Below are positions 1 through 10,900 of a stretch of 64,000 nucleotides of DNA, in pieces. A model generated the notes under the pieces. The model was not told where the DNA came from. It saw only the letters and a list, made by a program, of their open reading frames with translations, and did no database searches. Source of the DNA: Sinotaia quadrata (lineage: Eukaryota > Mollusca > Gastropoda > Architaenioglossa > Viviparidae); assembly GCA_028829895.1 (NCBI GenBank), contig CM054181.1, positions 63,605,759-63,669,758 on the forward strand, written 5' to 3'. Both the position numbers and the translations under genes were made by a program. Each line of letters begins with the position of its first letter. Within the stretch, counting starts at the first letter, position 1.

Positions 1-59
1 TCTTTAGATTTATTCCAAAGAATTTAATATCATATACACTTATACTTCATGGTCAAGAA

Positions 60-415
60 TGCATCATGAGCATATAGTGAGCCATTACTGTATTATTAAA
101 AAAAAATAAACATTGTAGCTCACTGTAAGTATTTCTGTAATATTAAAAAAGTAAATATTTTAACATGTGAGCATTTCTGCATTGTAAAAGAATACACAGT
201 ATTGAGAGCATTACTGTATTATAAAAAATAAACATTTAACATTCTATGAGTATTACTTATATTATAATGAATAAATATTATAGCTTACTGTAATCATTAA
301 TGCATTATAAAGCATAAACATTATAACTTACCATGAACATCACTGTATTATCAAGAATAAACAGTTTAACGTACTACGAGCATTAATGTATTATAAAAAA
401 ATAATATTGTGCTCA
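60..415. repeat. Degenerate tandem array, ~50-bp unit, ~7 copies
   Basis: Units run roughly GAGCATTACTGTATTATAAA, then AATAAACATT and an AAC-TACTATGAG-like joint, each 45-58 bp and clearly diverged. It lies inside the P450 intron at the left edge. Confidence 0.75.
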
Positions 416-431
416 TATCTGCTATGGTGAC

Positions 432-645
432 CTGCCAAAATGAGGTTTGTGAACACCTCCTTGATGGTTGTGATTGATAAGTCCAGCTGCTGCTGTTGAA
501 TATCCTCTGTTGGACTTGATGTTAACTCCGATGTCAATTGTACAGATTTGCCTTCTGATGCTGTGCTATTTATTCTGGTCTTGCCTTGACCGTTGAGCAA
601 TCGGAGCAAGTGCTGAACCACACAATCCATTTCTTCTTTGCTGTC
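432..645 (-). CDS. P450 coding exon 3 (residues 261-331)
   Basis: The acceptor AG lies at 646-647 and the frame follows from exon 2 in phase 0 (DSKEEMDCVVQHLL). It carries the variable G-H loop and the start of the I helix (TTIKEVFTNLILAG). The donor is GT at 430-431, phase 1, where many clan-2 genes split the AGxDT glycine. The donor is weak (GTCACC), so the exact 3' edge is less sure than the exon. Confidence 0.72.
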
Positions 646-3107
646 CTTATGTGATGATAAAGAATAATGTTGCTTAATTTTGGGATTTATATTTTTGTGT
701 TCTCCTCACCCAATGATAACAATGTAAATAATTGTACACATATTCTAACTAATATTTTGGATTTAATACTTAGGTTAAGAAAACTGTTAATTTCAATATG
801 CTGAAGAAATGACAAAAAGCTATTAGTAATTAATTAATTACTGTCATTTGACTAACATCGGTAAGCAATTGGATTTTTATTTTCATCCACATAACATATT
901 CTTTTTTATAATAATCAGACAACATATAAATTATAATCTTTATAATAAGTGTGTACAAGTGAAAATGAAGATAGCCATTTTACCGACTACAGTAACAATA
1001 AGCATGATTTTGCATCTGCATATAATACCACCAAGCTGAGGATATGTCAGGCAATGAGGCAGGTTGTATTTGACTTCAAGAGTTCATCGAATGTAAATCA
1101 CCAATTTAGGATAGGATCCCTCCTAACATAAGTACAAACAAAGGCAGTGACTACATTTTATGTGCACAATAAAAATAATTAAAGAAAACACACTTACATG
1201 AAGTTTTGCCAGTTCCTCTTCCCAAAACTGATCTCGCAACTGAAGAGCTCTATGCAGCTGACAGTAGGAGTCATTTCTCAAGAGACGCAATAAAGGTACC
1301 AAGTCAATCTTTCGGGCTTGTCCAGCACCAAAAGTGTCATTGAACATTGAGGACACTTCTTTAATTCTATGGTAGTTGGAACTGTTTGGATCTAGCCGAG
1401 TACCCAACGTCTGAAGGAAAAGTAGGAATATAATTATAAAAGATTATTTGTACAATAAACTTAACTTTGATCATTTTATAATATCAGATGTATTATTTAA
1501 AAAACTAAAATGTTTGCAGGTTAACTTTTCTTTTCTTTTCTATCTGTTCATCTCCTAACACATATCCACCCACCCTTTTTTCATATTTATTTTAAAACCT
1601 ATTTCTTTGCATAGAAACTGCCAAGCAATACATGTTGAGATTAAATTTTAATTTTCACCGCCTCATCGTTACCAGTTACTAATAGTTACAAAACCCAATT
1701 AGAATCCATGAAGGCTTATTTAATCAGAAAATCTGTACATTCAAATCAGGAAAATAACCCTAGCTTTACCACAGCAATATTTATAAATTTGATTCTAAAA
1801 AGAGAAAAATATGGCATACATCAACTGCAAAATAGAATAAATTCAAAATATTTTATTATATTCCATTATGTAAAAAAACTGCTTAGCACTGTTGTCACAT
1901 TATACTAAATTTCAGCTGTCATTTGCATTTATTGCAAAAACTACAGAAAGATATACAGCACCACTTTCTGCATATACCCCAAAACATTCACATGATACTA
2001 ACTGCTTGTATACAGTTATGTTTCACAACCTGACATTACTTCGTGTACTCTGCTACATTTCACAACATGACACTTATTTAGTGTACATTGGCGCATTTCA
2101 CATGACACAATATATTGTACTAAATATATATATATGTTTATAGGATCAAAAGTGATTTAAATAATTGCTCAATGAAGAATAAGTTTATCACAAGTTAATA
2201 AATTTTAACTTTATCTTAGTTCTTCAGACTCACACCAAATATAAGCTCAAATTCAAAAACTTTTCATTTTATAGTCTCTTATTTTGATCTGCGATGTCTG
2301 GTCCATTATGTTTCTTATCATGTTAAAGGTTACATTTTTCCAAGATTAATAACATTTAATTTCATCACTACTGATCTCAAAGGTCATTGGTGTTATGTTG
2401 GCACTCTTATCACTGACCTTCTGAATATGATTTTTCCATAAGACATAAAAAAAATAGTCTATTTCAAGAACTAATGAGGACTTTTCATTACCCCATGCTG
2501 GCAGTATGGGACTTGATCATTCAAAGTGCTTCATACTTACAAAACACAACATGACATTGCACACTGCATCAAAGACAATGTTCCAAGGGTTAGTGGGCTG
2601 GCCTTTAGTGTCTGTGAGCCTCTGTAACATGTCCTGTATCTCTGGTTGGCACCTCACTTCTAGCCTTTCCAGCCCAGTGCCATACATTCTCAAGGACTTC
2701 AATACTTCCTTCCTGAGAAACACAAGTTTATCTGTGTACGTCTGCCACACTATGGAGTGCATGTGTCTGTCAGCATTTGTTGTCCTGTACATTGGCGGTC
2801 GACCAGCAAAGTCCTTGCATTTCACCACAAGAGCATCATGGATGCTGGCATAATCATTCAAAACAATGATGTCTTCTTGAAAGAGTTTAATGTAGAAAAC
2901 TGGACCATACTTTTTAGCCCAGTCTGCCAAAACAAGATGGCATTTGTTTATGTCCAAATGCAATGCATTGCCGAAGTATGGCAAGCAAGGAGTTGCCTTT
3001 GGAATTAAGTCAAGATTGTAGGAGAAGTGTTTGTTGCTCCAACAAACCAAACGATACACAAAAAGTAAGATGGTTGCTAAACTCAGTAAGGAAATCTCCA
3101 ATAGCAT
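432..3107 (-). CDS. Cytochrome P450, clan-2-like, N-terminal half (partial, runs off left edge)
   Basis: Microsomal haem mono-oxygenase, anchored in the endoplasmic reticulum and using electrons from P450 reductase. Three coding exons are joined in phase: 2541-3107, 1198-1410 and 432-645. They give residues 1-331 plus one base. Residues 1-22 are a hydrophobic signal anchor. Residues 37-51 are a hinge with PYFGNALHL, in place of the usual PPGP run. AKKYGPVFYIKLF (residues 64-76) is the typical beta-1 region, and DFAGRPP (99-105) precedes the B helix. Visible coding ends at NLILAG, the start of the I-helix AGxDT motif. The ExxR, PERF and Cys-haem motifs must lie left of base 1. The ATG at 3105-3107 follows a pyrimidine-rich acceptor at 3124-3125, so an upstream untranslated exon is expected. 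Odd point: the helix-C WxxxR Trp appears to be Leu128, with Arg132 kept. Family assignment below clan level is not possible here. Confidence 0.88.
1198..1410 (-). CDS. P450 coding exon 2 (residues 190-260)
   Basis: The acceptor is a TTTTCCTTCAG-type tract just above 1410 and the donor is GTAAGT at 1192-1197, both phase 0. The product starts TLGTRLDPNSSNYHRI, matching the helix D/E to F region of clan-2 P450s (consensus cfGxRxdxxdpexxxl), and ends WEEELAKLH before the F-G loop. Confidence 0.85.
2021..2115. repeat. Short tandem repeat, ~40-bp unit, 2-3 copies
   Basis: The pattern TTTCACAACxTGACA followed by a TAGTGTAC-like segment recurs three times in P450 intron 1. Confidence 0.55.
2541..3107 (-). 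CDS. P450 coding exon 1 (residues 1-189)
   Basis: Starts at the ATG read from 3107 and ends in TTT before a perfect GTAAGT donor at 2535-2540, phase 0. An upstream in-frame TTG at 3116 is not needed. The 5' UTR part of this exon probably extends to 3123. It encodes the membrane anchor, hinge, beta-1 sheet and helices A to C. Confidence 0.88.
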
Positions 3108-3559
3108 GATGTACAATTATAATCTGGAAAAAAAATGCAAAAAGCTTTAGTAAACTAAATTAAATAAAATTTTTAAAAAATTCTATCTAAAGGTAAACAT
3201 TATTTTAAAGAAATATGTACAGCATTTCCATTAGTTATATATTTTCTGCAAATTTCAATAAGATTTACAACATTTAAATAGACTGGTAGACATTAAAAAC
3301 ATTAAGTATGTTTATGAGTCTTTTTTTTTGGGGGGAGAGGGGGGAACCTGTTACTTTTTTATTTAAAAATTAGAAATATCTGTGTGCATACACACATACA
3401 CCATATATGCTAAGAAAATCATTCTTTATGAAGACAACAAAGCAGAACTATCAGAATTTTTAAAAAAATTAATCACTGTCCTCTCATTAGCTAGCGAGAT
3501 GTGGTTTTCGACAGATCAGCAGATTTAAAGATGCAGTGGTTTGAGGGATGAGCAGTCTT

Positions 3560-3740
3560 AACTCTTAAGCAATGAGATTGCTAGACAGATAAACAGTTTT
3601 TTCAAGAATGTGATGGCTAAACAGCAGATAAAACGTTTTTTTTTTTTAAAAAGTGCAGTAGCTAGACAGATAAACAGTTTTTTAGGACTGTGGTGGTTAG
3701 ACAGATAAAAGTTTTTCAGGACTGTGGTGGCAAAATACAA
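3560..3740. repeat. Tandem array, ~35-40-bp unit (GCTAGACAGATAAACAGTTT core)
   Basis: The core occurs four to five times, separated by AGGACTGTGGTGG-like spacers. It is upstream of the P450 start. Confidence 0.7.
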
Positions 3741-5840
3741 AGTGGCTACAGAGATGAATGGCTGATAAATATTTAAAATGGGGGGGGGGTGAACAAGAAA
3801 TAAATTTACTTCTTATTTTTTACAATTCTGGTAAATCACACAAACACACACACATCAGTGTTTTACACTTTGTTATTGCTGTTTTATTTATTTTTGTGTT
3901 GTTTTTGCGGGGGTGAATATGGTGTTTCACAAACAATTTTGCTGAAGTAAAATAATATTTAAAAGCAGATTAATTAGAATTCTAGGTAATAAAACAGATT
4001 TATAAATTACTGTGCATTAATTATTTTAAATCTGACTATATGTTTAGATTTTGTTCCGTTTCCTTTCGCTTCTTTTATATCACCATGAGATGTTTACTGA
4101 TTAAAACAGAAAGTAGAGTCAATTAGCATATCATATATATGCAAGTACTTGCAGAGATATATGAAAACAGTCAATGCCTTCGAACCTGGATATAAACTTA
4201 CGTGCATCTGTAGATATTATCTCCCCAAATATATGTCGTCTGTGGTCTCTAGAATGAGAATAAACGTCCAACACAGAGTAGTGGACAGACGATTCACATA
4301 AGAAGAAGCGCGGGGTCGCAGACATCTATGAGCGCTACCAACCCTTCATACATACTTCCATATGGACAATGATTTCTTTTCGATCCTTTATATAATGAAT
4401 GGTCTAGTTCTTTACTGTCTATATATTTTAAATAGTTCATGCATCGCCGCAATTCGCTGGACACTGATATACCGTGATAGGTTGCCGGCAAATGAACCTT
4501 GACCTTATAGGCTCAAGTTTAAGGTTGATGGGTCACCTTACTTAAAGGTCAATGACAACTAGTGCTCGTAAGCCGGGTTCGATCTAAAATTCTAAATATT
4601 GGTTGGTATGGTTTGTCAACACATCTATGACTCTCTGCTTTACCAAATAATCATAATGTAGACTGAAGTAGTCGATCAATGAAACCGAACTGGAAATGTG
4701 TACCTAATATCGCCATTCCGTTCAATAGTTTATGTTGTTCAGCAACAAGGCTTAGCCCATGTGTTGAGAAATCCTTAGCACGAAATAGACTTTGGCCAGA
4801 AGTGCTCAATCACAGTCCTGGCTAGCTGTACCCTTTGTTGGTCGACACCTTCTCCCAAACCTTCCTTATCACATTTCGATAACTTTTCAAGGCACAACGC
4901 TTTGATCCGCATCCGTCCCTTTGCTAAAATTATAAAAATTTAGATTCAAACAATGACACACACACACACACACAAACCCCATGAAGTTAAATAAATTTAG
5001 GCAAGCATCAGTTTTCACCTGGGAGAAAAACATCCACTAATGAAATGAACTATAGAGCCCAGTCAAATCGACCATGGTTGACTGTCAGCATTTTATTTTT
5101 CAAATTTTTGATCTCTCATAACTGCTCAAGGATAGAATATTGAGAGTATGTATTCAAAGCAGCCTTAAACTAGTTAAAGAATATTCCAGAACCGAGTTTT
5201 AAGCGACAGAAAATTTCATAAGATGCAGTAAGGATATGGGTAGGTGGCCGCATGCATGGCTGTCTCTCAAAATATAAATGGAAAAGTTAAATTTGATTAT
5301 CGACTATTCTGATAGACTATATTCTATTTTGATTTCACTAGGCTAGAAAGCAGACATAATGGTGTTTCACACTAGCTTCTCACTGAGAATAATTTCTCAG
5401 GCAACGTTTTTCTCTACCAGTCAGTCGGCGAAAGACGGGAAAAGACTTTGGAACTGAATCACAGGACAGTACGACAAAAACTAAAACCTGCTGCAAAGGT
5501 GGCTGGTGAAAATCTTTAATACCTCTGTCTGTGATATTTTCTTTCAGTTGGAGTTTCGAAGTCCGCTTACCATATTCGTTGATTTCGCAAACGGGCGTAA
5601 GCAAGAAAGGAGAAATATAATGTTCTTGAAGGAAAAAATATTAGAGCCATGAGTGGAGAGGGTGAAGACGTGAGTGTCTGAAAATTTCCTATTGGTAGAG
5701 CTACGTCTGCTAGTTCTGATTTGTAACTGCAAATGGATCTACAATGTGCACGGCCTTTACTACTCCAGACTTTATTTCTGGTCCCAAACTAGACACGTCC
5801 CACTATCTTGAGCTAGCAGAGATCAAACCCCAGACATGAG
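3741..5840. other. P450 upstream region, no coding gene seen
   Basis: No convincing coding exon on either strand. On the minus strand a GTAAGT donor is at 4196-4201 and a GTAAGC donor at 5564-5569. Either could end a 5' untranslated exon of the P450. A short CA tract lies near 4955-4975. Confidence 0.4.
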
Positions 5841-5849
5841 CAAGTTGTG

Positions 5850-6110
5850 CTTATGAGTGTTGTACCTTCTGCTCTACCACCTGTTCCTCTGTCAGTGAGA
5901 CAATTTATATTGTGCCTTCTGCTCTACCATCTCTTCCCTCTGTCAATGAGACAGTTTTGTATTGTGCCTTCGATTCTACCATCTTTTTCTCTGTCAGTGA
6001 GAGTTTTTGTCTTGTATCTTCTGCTCTATTAACTGTTCCTCTATCGGTGAAGCAGTTTAGTATTGTGCCTTCTGCTCTACCATCTTTTCCTCTGTGTGAC
6101 ACAACGCCAC
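5850..6110. repeat. Tandem array, ~51-54-bp unit, ~5 copies
   Basis: Units read as CTGTCAGTGAGACAATTT, then a TTGTGCCTTCTGCTCTACCA segment and a CTCTTCCTCT-like tail. The open frames on both strands come from the near-threefold unit length and are not genes. Confidence 0.8.
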
Positions 6111-6470
6111 CCATTTATTAATTAGGATTATTATTAATCATCCATAACTAATTACAAGTGATGAGAATCTTAATTTTTGTTATTAATAATTCTCCAGCAG
6201 ACACCACTCGTCTTTCACTTGGCGGATATGCCGGTGCTGTAAACGTTATTACAAACATTCACTTTCACACAATATTTCTATAGGTCGTACCAAATGAGAA
6301 GATAAATCCGTCTTTAATATATATTTAGCGAGCCCCAGTCCATCCACTATCTCTCCAACATATAGTTATCAATAAGTGTAACAAGGTAAATACATTTATT
6401 TAATCAGCAATCAATTGTACATAATAACAAATACAAAGTACATAACGCAAACATATTATTAACACAATTA
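6098..6470 (+). mobile_element. Dispersed repeat family, copy 1
   Basis: Shares an ordered series of blocks with 56417-56850, 62700-63145 (reverse) and, more weakly, 16945-17350. The blocks are an ACAACGCCAC start, ATTACAAGTGATGAGAATCT, CACCACTCGTCT, TTGGCGGATATG, GTGCTGTAAACGTT, a GAGAAGA-AAATCCGTCT block and a TTTATTTAATCAGCAATCAA-like end. No coding capacity is seen, so it is probably a non-autonomous element. Confidence 0.75.
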
Positions 6471-6804
6471 ATGAAAAGAGGGGAGAATTTTTAAACCCAG
6501 CTTTCAAACACCAGTAGCAAGTACTGTCTCTTACAAATACAGGCATATTTTTGTTGTTGTTGTTTTAAATAGCAAAACAAATAAACAACACTGGTGAACA
6601 GTCATAACAGTGCGTTTAATCTGTTGATGTCGGCTGTTTCAGATTTTCTTAGAATTGAAATATCTTGATATTAAAATGGCGGATTTACAATCAGTTGGAC
6701 TGTCCCTCATTAAAACTGCAGACTCCCATTTCTATGTCTTTAACTAGAACTCCGAAAAATGAAAGTAGGCTATATGTTCGCAAAAACGTTCATAGTTGTT
6801 AATG

Positions 6805-7035
6805 TGGGGAACGCTTCCGGCTTCCGCCGCTTTCGCGTTCATAGTTGTGGATGGAGTGTAGGGGGCGCTTCCGGCTTCCGCCGCTTTCGCGCTGGGTGAG
6901 GGGTGTGTGGGGGAAAAGGGAGGGGATGGTTTAACCCACTGGCTATGTCAAAGTAGTTTCATAGTTGTGGGGTGTGTATTGGCTTTATAACCATCGGTAC
7001 AGCGGAGTAGTCAACCCGCCTCGATTTCGGATTGG
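6805..7035. promoter_or_regulatory. CpG-dense block with a 54-bp duplication, likely promoter region
   Basis: In an AT-rich window this segment is rich in CpG. The 26-bp block around CTTCCGGCTTCCGCCGCTTT is at 6812-6837 and again, identically, at 6866-6891. CATAGTTGTGG-like flanks occur three times. It lies about 0.9 kb upstream of the next plus-strand start and between two divergent genes. CCGGAAG-type sites resemble ETS sites. The promoter role is inferred. Confidence 0.4.
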
Positions 7036-7913
7036 AAAAGATAACTCTGCGAACTATTAACTAACTTTCACAGGTTTAAAATTTGAAACTCGTAAACATA
7101 GATTATAAACTATTAATACACAGATAGAATATCATGATATAAATCAACCGTATCAAGTAATAAAAATTAAGTATTTGTGTCGTAGGCAGAGCACTACGCT
7201 AAATACATTTTCTGTTGTGAGATATAGACACTTATAAAATGTAAATAAATAGAATAATTAGTGCAAAATTAAGACGAGAAAGAATAACGACTGTAACTAT
7301 GTAGAGTCTATGTAGCATCGACACAGAAATATTACTGTTACTTCATTTATAACATTAGTTCTTATTAATTAAATTTTGAATTTACGTTACATTACACTTA
7401 CAGTTTTATTTTACCCGTGGAGAGTTATGAGTCGATCTCATAAAATGTAATTGCAAAACCCCACATTTTTGCGGCTATAATTAAAAAAAGAATTAGCTTC
7501 TAAGTCTATGCCCAAGAGCAACTAATTGAATAGAACAGCAACGCACCATATGGTAATAGGTTCAAGGTTAAAGTCGCGTGTTTAACTATCCAATTATTTT
7601 TGTTTTGTGGGTGTTTTTGCTGTTTTTTCACCATGTAAATAAAAAGTAGTTGAATTTTAAGCAAATTTTCAAAGAAAATATTGACCTTATTTAACAATAT
7701 TATTATATTCTTTAAGAAAAGATAATTTTAATTTAATTTCTTAAAAGAATACTTTAAATATATAGGCCTATATTTAATTCAATCTTATTACATATATATT
7801 TTAAAGTTTCTCATTTGTACCAAATCAAATTTGGTATAGGGCCTAATATTTAAATCATTTTCTCAAAATACAGTTAGTTATTGACACTTTTTACCTTAGT
7901 TTAAAAGTCAGAC
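7036..7913. other. Upstream region of the 501-residue gene
   Basis: AT-rich with no coding exon. A pyrimidine-rich TTTTTACCTTAG acceptor just before 7900 suggests that the first coding exon may be preceded by an untranslated one. Confidence 0.3.
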
Positions 7914-7989
7914 ATGACAACAAAGGAGCAGTTGCTAGGGTATATTTTTGACTATGCAAGTCACCACAGATTATTGGATGTTATTCAAG
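7914..7989 (+). CDS. Unknown gene, coding exon 1 (residues 1-25)
   Basis: ATG at 7914-7916 opens MTTKEQLLGYIFDYASHH. The donor GTAAGG follows a CAAG end, phase 1. It is the first in-frame Met after upstream stops. Confidence 0.65.
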
Positions 7990-10900
7990 GTAAGGCTCTA
8001 TTTTATAAAAAAACAAAAGCTGATGTGATACAAAGTGAGTAAATTCTTAATTATTCTATCAGTGGTGGGATTTGTGTATGTATATTTTCTTTTGGTCTTC
8101 TAGATAAACCTGACGTTAAAGTTTTAGAAGCCCCATACATAATTCAATATCAGTGATATCTGTGAAATTTTAACTTGACCAGAAACATCAAGGATCATAT
8201 CATATAAACTAATATTGAATTAAAAATTAAATTGATTCAAGTACAAGTGAGCATGATGTAAAATGTTTATTTACTTATGCAAACGAGATAGACACGTCAA
8301 CATTTGTTAAGTAATTCAAACTTACTGACATTTTATAGCACTAACAAGTAACATAGATATGATTTAACCTTAAGAAGCATGCTTTGGTGGATTGTAAATT
8401 TAATTTCAGATTAAAGAAATATATGTGGCAAGTGTGTATCACTCAGATAGATTCACAACATATGTAGTAAAAAAAAACTTGTATCTCTAAAATTAATTAT
8501 GCTCCATGTTATACTTATAGCAACATATGAGGTAAACTCTATGTGCCACTACTATTAATGAATCCTATTAAGTATTATAGCAACATACATAGTCAACTAT
8601 ATATTTCTAAAATTAATTATTATAGCAATATATGTGGTTAACTATGTATCGCCAAAATGGATTTACTTTATAATATAGTAGTACATATTTGATAAATTAT
8701 GATTTTTTAAAAGGAAGAGAGGGCTAAAACTAAATAAAATTAAAAAGCAGAAGATTACATCCTGACTCACTGTTAATAAACAAATGCATGAAACTGCCAA
8801 GAAAGATGTCACTGAACTAGTCTAGAAAGAAATAGTGTGTACTGTAGTTAGTACCAAAATAGCTGATTTGAGTGGTTTTGCTTCACTGATAAATTACTGG
8901 TAAGAAAGAAATCTATGCCATTACTGATTACTTTGCCTACTGATAGCCTTCTTAACCAGTATGCAAAAAAACTTTTTCCATTTTAAATTGAAAACAAAAA
9001 AAATCAGCTGGATGCTGATATACATCTGAATCCACCATCACCATTTAATTCTGACATGCTTCAAAATATCTTCTTCAGTACTTTTCATTATTCATATTCA
9101 TAGTCATAGATTATTTGGATTTCCTTGAACATTCATCAAGAAATATGCCCTAATGTCATGTGATCTTAATCCAGCCCCGATAGTACTGTTTCTGGAAGGC
9201 CTTATAGTGTATTATCTACACTTTCTGGCATTGTTGGAGCTATCATCAGGAGTGTTCCCATTGAACTTAAAAATGCTTTTGTTAAATCTCATCTAAAAAG
9301 TTACCCTTGACTCTAATAATACACAAGCTTCCATTGTGCTTCTGTTCTCTTCTTTGTGTTGAAAGTATTATATATTATTAATTTATTATTTTTAAAGAAA
9401 TCACATTTTTTAAATTCCAGTTTAGTATACAATTCCACAATCTCTTAATTAATTTCACAGTCAATCTATTAATCTTGCCATAGTATGGAATCGGCACTTG
9501 GGAAAGCTGTCAGTGATCTCAGCATTGTGGATTTTGGCAATATTTCACTTCTTTGCTTGGTCTTTTAACTGATTTTGACATGATTGACCATTGCACATTA
9601 CTACATTGTTTTCAAATGTGTATTTGGCATTTGCACAGCCTTAATGTGGTTCAAACACAAGACTGATAGAAATAATGGAAAAATCTTTAAGCCAGAACAC
9701 CCTGGTGCTCTGGTGCTCCACAGGGCTCTGATCTTGGATCAGTTTTGTTTAGAGTTTAAGTAATGACCTGTATTTGGTGTTTCAGTGTCTTTTGCTGTTC
9801 ATTTAGAATTTTTAGCCTCTTGAACTTAAATGGACAATATAGTTTAATTGAATTCTTGTGACCTGTATTTGATGTTTCAGTGTCTTTTGCTGTTCATTTA
9901 GAATTTTTAGCCTCTTGAGCTTAAATGGACAATATAGTTTAATTGAATTCTTTAGAAATTGACTTAGTCTTTAGCTCTTTAGTTTAGTATTGGTATCTTT
10001 ATTAGCATGTATTTATGTTTATCTTTCAGTTTACCTCATTTATGTAGTATATATATTAATGTAAATTTAACTTTTTCTGAAATCTTGTCCTCTGCCATTA
10101 ACTAAATATATATGACTTCTCGCCTTCAATCATTAATTGTATTTTTGTTTCTACCTCAGCAATTTCTGAAAGTCAGGATGGCTATGGTGACTGCACATCT
10201 TTGGGTGAGCGTCATGTACGGATGGCCAGTGTTGCCCTCTACAAGATTGTTTTTCACGAAATTACTGAGGACTTCCCTGTTGCTATTTCTCTCCTCCAGC
10301 AACTGTTTAAAGTTGTCACTTGGAGTAGCAAGAAACTGGTCAGATCATATGTCAAAATGATTTGTGGACTTAAAATTAAGGTACTGAAAGTAAAGTAAGG
10401 GATCAGTTGGTCAAAATAAACTTTACACTATTACAAGTGCTCTTAAAACTAACTACACTTGTTGTCTTTTTTCTTTCCTTTTTTAATTTTTAAATGGTAA
10501 TGGCATTGTAAAATTAAATTTTTAGTTGCATATCAGAAATGGGAGCTCACCCTTTTTTATGTTGTTTGGGACATGATCTTTAGAGTTGCATATTTTGTCA
10601 GTACCCTCTCAGAACTACTGGGAAATAGCTGGAACTTAACATTAGAGATTGCTTCACTTTTAGAAATACATAATACAAAAGAATGCTTTGGGCACAAGCC
10701 TTTTATCTGTGCAATAAAATGAATGAATGAAATTTTAATTATTTATTAATTCTTTTTCTTTGACAAAGGGCCTAGGTCAGATATGCTTTATTGTACTTGT
10801 TGTATTTTTTATACTTAGACATTTATAAATTATGTTTGATCTCTTTTATAATGTACAATACAGCACTTTTATATGTGATACCTAAAAAGAATAAAAACTA

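Noticed and set aside
4565..4600. B-box-like GGGTTCGATCTA, possible tRNA gene
   Set aside because: No A box, acceptor stem or cloverleaf could be drawn around it.
6676..6744. Short ORF starting ATGGCGGAT in the divergent intergenic space
   Set aside because: Only 22 codons, with no splice partner in phase and no resemblance to a known product.
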